Shown here: positions 5,817 to 10,435 of the stretch, one piece after another
Layout of the letters: each line of letters starts with the position of its first letter
Position numbering within the stretch: the first letter of the stretch is position 1
Assembly: GCA_964487415.1 (NCBI GenBank)
Contig: CAZAPQ010000052.1
Location: forward strand, 1 to 10,435
Direction of reading: 5' to 3'
Length of the DNA stretch: 10,435 nucleotides
Source: DRVV01 sp964487415
Lineage (GTDB): Archaea > Thermoproteota > Bathyarchaeia > Bathyarchaeales > Bathycorpusculaceae
Position numbers and translations under genes: made by a program
Notes under the pieces: generated by a model
Told to the model about the DNA's origin: nothing
Database searches by the model: none
Seen by the model: only the letters and a program-made list of their open reading frames with translations

Positions 5817-7680
5817 CAGTTTCTGCTTCACAGACTTCGACGGTAGATTTAACGCGAGATTAGCAGCTGTTGTCCCAAGGTTTTTCACAAGCGGCGAAGA
5901 GTCCAAAGTAGCTGGGACAGGCGCCCGCTATCAGTGTCGAATAAAGGTTGAATACCATAAAGACTTGATGGGTCTCCTAGAGGAGGGCATGCTCCTAGCC
6001 GTTAAAAACTTTAAGCAGGCACTTCTAGGCGGGGAAAGATACACGCTTATGGAGATAAGCCGAGTTTGGCCTGAGCATTTTGGGCTTAGGGGACTTTCCG
6101 ATCATGGCTATTATCCCATGCAGTTCGAGATTATAGAGCAGTCTGAAGCAGACTGGTTCAGAGACGACAAGTCCACCATGATGATCCAGATAGACGCTAT
6201 ACCCATAAACTATGACCTAATAGTGCGGAGCAATTGCGAATACGAATTTGTTAAGGGCTTCTCCTACCCAATTGTCGGTAGTCCCGTTTACATTCTGAAT
6301 GGCGAGATGATAAACCGGATGTATAACCAGAAAATTGCCAAGGCCTTCGGCTTAGATCCATCAAAAACCGTTGAGGATGCAAGGCTCGATCCGAGATTAG
6401 GTGTAATTAAAATGTTTCAGACAAGCAATACTGTGATCCCCATATACGTGGACTTCGAAAAGCTTGTTAGATATCATTTCGGCGTTTTTGCCTTCACAGG
6501 CGGCGGGAAAAGCAACCTGATGTCAAACATTCTGCGGCGTATTATACTGCACACTGGGGATGTGAAAGTTGTGGTTTTTGATATAAGCTGCGAGTACATT
6601 TTCCTCCTGTTGGACCTGCTGGCGGACAGTGATATTCCGGCGAAGGTTATTCTTGAGCATAGGATAGACTCCCTTGAACAGTTCTTTAACTCTGTTGTGA
6701 AGCCAAGGGAGTATGAGGCTGACGAGCGGATAAAAATTGGACTGAAGCGTATAATGGATCAGGGCAAAGTAGCCTTCTACACTAGGCCGAAGCAGAAAAT
6801 TCCAACATACGCCCAATTCCTTGATGAGCTGAACGAGCAGAGGAAAACCAGCACTGATAAGCCCCACTACATGAACGCCATAGATAAAATTCATGACGCC
6901 ATCTTAGACTATGTGGAGGCGCATGGCTTAAGCGAAAATCAGGAAGTTGACGAGGCTTTCATCAATTATATCGATAAGATATGCATAGACACCATAGATG
7001 AGTTTAAGGTTCATGAGAAGAGCGGATTGTTCGCTTGGGCTACAACGAGAAAAACCGTTATTGATCAGATTAGAAGAAAGCGGGAGGAAGAGAAGAAGGA
7101 AACAGGCGGGCTGACTTCTGAAAAGATAAGGGAACTCCTTGAAGGAGAAGCTAGGCTTATCTGCATTTCCATATCAGATCCCGTAACCATAAAGGATCTT
7201 GTGGTAACCCTGACGCAGGATCTTCTAATACGGAGGAAGAAAAGGTTTCAAGTGAAGCCCTATATTCTCCTAGTTTTCGACGAGGCTCAAGAGTTTATCC
7301 CAGAACTTTCAGGGGCAACTGGAATAGACAAGAAATGTAGCAAACAGGTGGAAACGATCCTCAGGCAGGGTCGCAAATACGGCCTCGGCGTTTGCATAGC
7401 CACTCAACGTATAGCATATCTGAACACTAATGCGCTTCAGCAACTCCACACATATTTTGTAGGCACATTGCCGAGACCCTATGACCGTGCACTGATAAGC
7501 GACACCTTCATGATTGATAAGGGGATACTTGAAAAAACCTTGGAATTTGCGCCGGGCGAGTGGCTGCTTTCAAGCTATATTGCCACGGGCATAGAAAACG
7601 TGCCTATATTCATAAAAGCCGACAACGCTGAAAAGGAGATAGAAAGATTCTTAAGTGAAAATACGGAAACCGGCCTTTAG
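5779..7680 (+). CDS. herA: HerA DNA helicase/translocase ATPase
   Basis: HerA is a hexameric FtsK/VirB4-like pump that moves double-stranded DNA and drives NurA in end processing. Order of parts: an N-terminal beta-barrel (HAS-like) region of about 220 residues; Walker A in FAFTGGGKSN (K244, S245), which fits A-x4-GKS; a long, partly helical and charged insertion between about 290 and 460; Walker B in YILLVFDEAQEF (D501, E502); the arginine-finger region LRQGRKYGLG (R529, R532); and a sensor glutamine in CIATQR (Q543). The C-terminal strand and tail (598-633) are acidic. At 633 residues it is at the long end for the family. The likely start is GTG 5779, with GGGAGA at 5770-5775 just upstream; TTG 5788 is a weaker alternative. 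Both overlap the end of nurA, implying translational coupling. It ends 11 bp from convergent porB. Confidence 0.93.
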   Translation: MHQLRPLGENRFNSFCFTDFDGRFNARLAAVVPRFFTSGEESKVAGTGARYQCRIKVEYHKDLMGLLEEGMLLAVKNFKQALLGGERYTLMEISRVWPEHFGLRGLSDHGYYPMQFEIIEQSEADWFRDDKSTMMIQIDAIPINYDLIVRSNCEYEFVKGFSYPIVGSPVYILNGEMINRMYNQKIAKAFGLDPSKTVEDARLDPRLGVIKMFQTSNTVIPIYVDFEKLVRYHFGVFAFTGGGKSNLMSNILRRIILHTGDVKVVVFDISCEYIFLLLDLLADSDIPAKVILEHRIDSLEQFFNSVVKPREYEADERIKIGLKRIMDQGKVAFYTRPKQKIPTYAQFLDELNEQRKTSTDKPHYMNAIDKIHDAILDYVEAHGLSENQEVDEAFINYIDKICIDTIDEFKVHEKSGLFAWATTRKTVIDQIRRKREEEKKETGGLTSEKIRELLEGEARLICISISDPVTIKDLVVTLTQDLLIRRKKRFQVKPYILLVFDEAQEFIPELSGATGIDKKCSKQVETILRQGRKYGLGVCIATQRIAYLNTNALQQLHTYFVGTLPRPYDRALISDTFMIDKGILEKTLEFAPGEWLLSSYIATGIENVPIFIKADNAEKEIERFLSENTETGL

Positions 7681-7691
7681 CGTTTCATAGG

Positions 7692-8612
7692 CTATTTTCT
7701 TGGCCCTAATCCCAATTTTTCAGCTTCCATATCAACGCGGCTCTGGATTTTCTTTATCATGTCCTCTGTTAAGTGTCCGAATCTCCCCTGAAGCCTTAGA
7801 TACTCCTCAACATTTTTCCTCTGCGGAACCTTAACAGTCACGGTTAGTGAGCCATTTTCTATCTCGTACAGTGGGTAAATTCCTGTCTGCACTGCCAATC
7901 TTGCAACTTTAATTGAGTGTTCAGGCCTAATTCTCCATCCTGGTACACATGGGCATAGAACCTGTATGTATGCTGGTCCATCAATTTCAGCGCCTTTTCT
8001 CGCCTTATTCATCAAATCCAGCGGATATGCAACAGAGGCTGTAGCCACATAGGGTATATCATGGGCAGCGGCTATTTTGGCTCCATCCTTTTTCCATTGA
8101 ATTTTTCCAGGGATTACTTTCCCAACGGCTGATGTTGTTGTCCATGCTCCATAAGGCGTTGAGCCTGATCTTTGAATTCCAGTGTTCATATAGGCCTCAT
8201 TGTCAAGGCAAACATATAGCATGTCATGTCCCCTTTCAAGGGCTCCTGAAAGGGACTGTAGCCCTATATCGATGGTTCCGCCGTCCCCGGCGAAAACAAC
8301 CACATGTACTTTTTTGTCTGGAAGTTTTCCTTTCCGCTTGTAAACTTTAAGGGCTGCCTCGATTCCTGAAGCTACTGCGCCGGCATTTTCAAAGGCTACA
8401 TGGCACCAGGGAACAGCCCATGATGTGTATGGATATGGTGTTGAAAAGACTTCTAAGCACCCTGTAGGAGATACGACTATGCAGTCCTTTCCTATGGCTT
8501 TAAGGACAAGCTTGACGGCTATGGGCTCAGTGCATCCTGCGCATGCACGGTGTCCATGGATAAAGTATTCTTCCTCCGGAATCTCTTTCAGGTTTTTAAA
8601 ATATGCAGCCAT
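7692..8612 (-). CDS. porB: Pyruvate:ferredoxin oxidoreductase, beta subunit
   Basis: Binds thiamine pyrophosphate and one [4Fe-4S] cluster in the cytoplasmic enzyme that interconverts pyruvate, CoA and acetyl-CoA plus CO2 with ferredoxin. The TPP motif is GDGGTIDIG (109-117), continuing to VCLDNEAYMNTG (134-145, N138). Cluster ligands are probably C24 and C27 (HRACAGC), C52 (PTGCLEVF) and C220 or C222 (VLCPC). Length (306 aa) is normal for the archaeal beta subunit. The ATG at 8612 lies 3 bp after the porA stop and is preceded by a purine-rich GGTGAGGGAG ribosome site. It is the last gene of the porGDAB set. Related 2-oxoacid oxidoreductases (e.g. 2-ketoisovalerate) are possible, but the motifs and neighbours favour pyruvate. 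Confidence 0.93.
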   Translation of the reverse strand: MAAYFKNLKEIPEEEYFIHGHRACAGCTEPIAVKLVLKAIGKDCIVVSPTGCLEVFSTPYPYTSWAVPWCHVAFENAGAVASGIEAALKVYKRKGKLPDKKVHVVVFAGDGGTIDIGLQSLSGALERGHDMLYVCLDNEAYMNTGIQRSGSTPYGAWTTTSAVGKVIPGKIQWKKDGAKIAAAHDIPYVATASVAYPLDLMNKARKGAEIDGPAYIQVLCPCVPGWRIRPEHSIKVARLAVQTGIYPLYEIENGSLTVTVKVPQRKNVEEYLRLQGRFGHLTEDMIKKIQSRVDMEAEKLGLGPRK

Positions 8613-8615
8613 ATT

Positions 8616-9797
8616 TCACTCCCTCACCTGCAAGAACATGAAGTCATTTTCGATTCTCTTCTCCCCTGAAAGGACGCTTTTGATTTCATAATATGCCCTA
8701 ATGAAATCATCCACTTTAATGTCTCTGCCGCCTATGCCTTGAATAAATCCTAAAATCTTAGGCCTCCTTTCTAGGCTGTACAGGGCGGAGCGCACCTCGC
8801 CAAACAGGGGCCCGCCAACACCGCCAACGCTGATGGCTTCATCAAACACCCCTATGGCCTTAAGGTTTTTTGAAGCTGCAGCCAAATCGTCAAAGGGGAA
8901 GGGTCTGAAGACTCTAAGCTTGATCATTCCCACTTTTTCGCCTTTCTCTCTAAGGGCGTCAACGGCGACTCTGCAGGTTCCGCAGGCATACCCCATGAGA
9001 AGCAGTCCCACCTCAGCGTCCTCCATTCTGTAGGTTTCTATGATGTCATAATTTCTGCCGAATAGGCTGCCATACTCCTTGAAAACTTCACGGATAACTT
9101 TTATTGAATTCCTTAATGCGTCATCCCATTGCTTCCTGATCTCGGTTTGGACGTCTGGAAAGGCTACGCAGCCCCATGTTGTGGGGTTATCCGGATTTAA
9201 TGCATACTTTGGGATTTTTTTCGGCGGTAGGAACTTTTCCACTTCCTCCTGATCCATTATTGTGAGTGGTTCAATAACGTGGGTGCAGTAGAAACCCTTG
9301 GCGTTCACCATTACTGGAAGCTGCACTCTCTCATCTTCAGCTATTCTGAAAGCCATTATCACTAGATCGAATAGTTCTTGAGCGTTCTCTGCGAAAAACT
9401 GAATCCAACCGCAGTCCCTAGAGGCCATCGAGTCGCTTTGGTCTCCCCATATGTTAAGATTCGGCGACAGTGAACGGTTAGTGTTAACCATGACTATTGG
9501 GAGTCTCCAACCTGCAGCTATGGGAAGCAACTCATGCATTAAGGCTAGCCCTTGCCCACAGGTTGCGGTGAAGACCCGTGCTCCGGTGGCAGCTGCACCT
9601 ATGCAAGCGCTTATGGCTGAATGTTCCGATTCAGCGTTAATGTATTCCGCGTCAAGTTCGCCGTTAGCCACATACTCAGAAAGCGTCTCAGCTATGTGGG
9701 TTTGGGGTGTTATTGGATAGGCAGCGATAACATCAACCATCGCAAGTTTCGCGGCAAGGGCGGCAGCTGCCGCGCATTCCATTCCCACCCTCTTCAA
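8616..9797 (-). CDS. porA: Pyruvate:ferredoxin oxidoreductase, alpha subunit
   Basis: Carries the pyrimidine-binding half of the TPP site and the substrate pocket. Seen are VIAAYPITPQTHIAE (23-37), INAESEHSAISACIGAAATG (53-72, with E56/E58), a TNRSLSPNLNIWGDQSD stretch (106-122) followed by RDCGWIQ, and the C-terminal LGFIQGIGGRD (354-364). Length (393 aa) matches archaeal PorA. The start is TTG at 9797: it overlaps the porD stop as TTGA, has a strong GGAGGGAG ribosome site directly upstream, and gives the expected N-terminus; the in-frame ATG at 9782 would shorten the first helix. The next gene, porB, begins 3 bp after the stop. Confidence 0.93.
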   Translation of the reverse strand: MKRVGMECAAAAALAAKLAMVDVIAAYPITPQTHIAETLSEYVANGELDAEYINAESEHSAISACIGAAATGARVFTATCGQGLALMHELLPIAAGWRLPIVMVNTNRSLSPNLNIWGDQSDSMASRDCGWIQFFAENAQELFDLVIMAFRIAEDERVQLPVMVNAKGFYCTHVIEPLTIMDQEEVEKFLPPKKIPKYALNPDNPTTWGCVAFPDVQTEIRKQWDDALRNSIKVIREVFKEYGSLFGRNYDIIETYRMEDAEVGLLLMGYACGTCRVAVDALREKGEKVGMIKLRVFRPFPFDDLAAASKNLKAIGVFDEAISVGGVGGPLFGEVRSALYSLERRPKILGFIQGIGGRDIKVDDFIRAYYEIKSVLSGEKRIENDFMFLQVRE

Positions 9798-10096
9798 TCC
9801 TCTCCCTCCTCGACCATTGTTATGGCCTTAACAGGGCATTCCTCAGCGCAGATTCCGCAGCCCTTGCAATAATTAAGATCAACATCATATTTGCCTCCCT
9901 CAACTTTGATTACAGCTGTGTCTGGACAATACACCCAGCATAGACTACAACCTGTGCACTTATCCTTGTTAATTACGGGTCTTACGCTCCTCCAGTCGCC
10001 AGTAGAGTAGTATTTAGAGTTTCCAGGCTCAGGGATTATTGCGGCTATCGGAAGTTCGCTTACCCTTGGCTTAGGAGTTCTCTTAAACTCATTCAT
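9794..10096 (-). CDS. porD: Pyruvate:ferredoxin oxidoreductase, delta (ferredoxin-like) subunit
   Basis: The 100-residue ferredoxin-like electron-transfer subunit with two [4Fe-4S] clusters: C47-x2-C50-x2-C53-x3-C57-P and C77-x2-C80-x2-C83-x3-C87-P. The first 40 residues, with YYSTGDWRSVRPVI just before the first cluster, are the usual PorD N-terminus rather than a free ferredoxin. The ATG at 10096 overlaps the porG stop (TAATG) and its TGA overlaps the porA TTG, so the three are translationally linked. It carries electrons from the PorB cluster to external ferredoxin. Confidence 0.93.
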   Translation of the reverse strand: MNEFKRTPKPRVSELPIAAIIPEPGNSKYYSTGDWRSVRPVINKDKCTGCSLCWVYCPDTAVIKVEGGKYDVDLNYCKGCGICAEECPVKAITMVEEGED

Positions 10097-10435
10097 TAAC
10101 CATCACCGCCAACAAAGACAGTTTCATTATATGCCCTTCTAACAGCTTCAGCGTTCTTTTCACCGGCAGCTCCACGAAATCTACGCTTCACAACATTGAT
10201 TATTGTTTCAAGTTTAACTATGCCTGTAGCCTTAACAAACGATCCAAGCATGGCCGTGTTAACTATGGGCATCCTTAAAATGTCCATTGCTATCCTTGTA
10301 GCGTTTACAACTCCAAGTTTGATGTTTCCTGGGAAATTATACCTTTTTATTATATCCTCAGCAGGTTTTGAGGTGTTCACAACTGCGATGCCGTTAGCCT
10401 TCAGTCCCTCCATAACGTTTACGTTTTTGAATAGT
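10096..10435 (-). CDS. porG: Pyruvate:ferredoxin oxidoreductase, gamma subunit (partial, 5' end outside window)
   Basis: C-terminal part of the gamma subunit. The frame stays open to the right edge: upstream of the ATG at 10411-10413 it reads LFKNVNV, matching the family, so that ATG is internal. Typical signatures are GIAVVNTSKP, then NATRIAMDILRMPIVNTAMLG (residues around 42-62 of the visible part), FVKATGIVKLETI, and the tail AEAVRRAYNE. About 112 residues are visible of the roughly 180 usual for archaeal PorG, so about a third is missing on the right. It is the first visible gene of the porGDAB set; its promoter is outside the window. Confidence 0.9.
   Translation of the reverse strand, partial: LFKNVNVMEGLKANGIAVVNTSKPAEDIIKRYNFPGNIKLGVVNATRIAMDILRMPIVNTAMLGSFVKATGIVKLETIINVVKRRFRGAAGEKNAEAVRRAYNETVFVGGDG

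Noticed and set aside
6480..6520. HerA Walker A with three glycines (TGGGKS) as a degenerate, inactive P-loop
   Set aside because: AFTGGGKS still satisfies A/G-x4-G-K-S/T, and Walker B, the arginine finger and the sensor glutamine are intact, so the ATPase is probably active.
6523..6894. Minus-strand 123-codon ORF inside herA
   Set aside because: It lies opposite strongly conserved HerA sequence, has no recognisable domain or ribosome site, and is a shadow of the coding strand.
9451..9720. Plus-strand ORF opposite porA (and similar ones at 8425-8691 and 8833-9033)
   Set aside because: They are antisense to well conserved PorA/PorB sequence and read as low-complexity Ser/Ala-rich peptides without domains.

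Overview
The window looks like a chromosomal segment of an archaeon, possibly from a Bathyarchaeia-like lineage. The support is a nurA-herA end-resection operon, a four-subunit (G-D-A-B) pyruvate:ferredoxin oxidoreductase cluster, tightly packed genes with GTG and TTG starts, GGTG/GGAG-type ribosome sites and TTTAAATA-like TATA elements. The lineage is a guess; the domain Archaea is well supported. I see no tRNA, rRNA, CRISPR array or insertion sequence.

Left part (1-3604): a divergent amidoligase locus. On the minus strand lies an RLAN-domain gene (the domain normally fused to the N-terminus of RimK-like ATP-grasp ligases), followed by a separate RimK-like ATP-grasp gene. Divergently on the plus strand lies a GCS2 (glutamate-cysteine-ligase-2-like) carboxylate-amine ligase, overlapped by a YkgJ-type Fe-S/Zn cysteine-cluster protein. 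Together they suggest ATP-dependent synthesis of a small peptide or addition of amino acids to a target. The set is damaged. RLAN is split by an exact 11-bp tandem duplication (1412-1433). GCS2 has an apparent extra A in an A5 run (2521-2525) and needs another one-base change near its start. The ATP-grasp gene lacks the first strand of its fold and starts at TTG. A cysteine-rich reading frame without a visible start sits at the left edge.

Middle (3605-7680): a promoter region with an 18-bp perfect palindrome and a TATA-like box leads into a small 57-residue ORF, then an unusually long NurA nuclease (635 aa with a probable winged-helix insertion) and the HerA DNA translocase (633 aa), with a 38-bp nurA/herA overlap. 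These two act together in resection of DNA double-strand breaks in archaea.

Right part (7692-10435, minus strand): porG (partial, runs off the right edge), porD, porA, porB in transcription order, with overlaps or 3-bp gaps. This is the ferredoxin-linked 2-oxoacid (most likely pyruvate) oxidoreductase of central carbon metabolism. It is convergent with herA, 11 bp apart. No disruption is visible in the nurA-herA and por genes, so the frame lesions are concentrated in the amidoligase locus.
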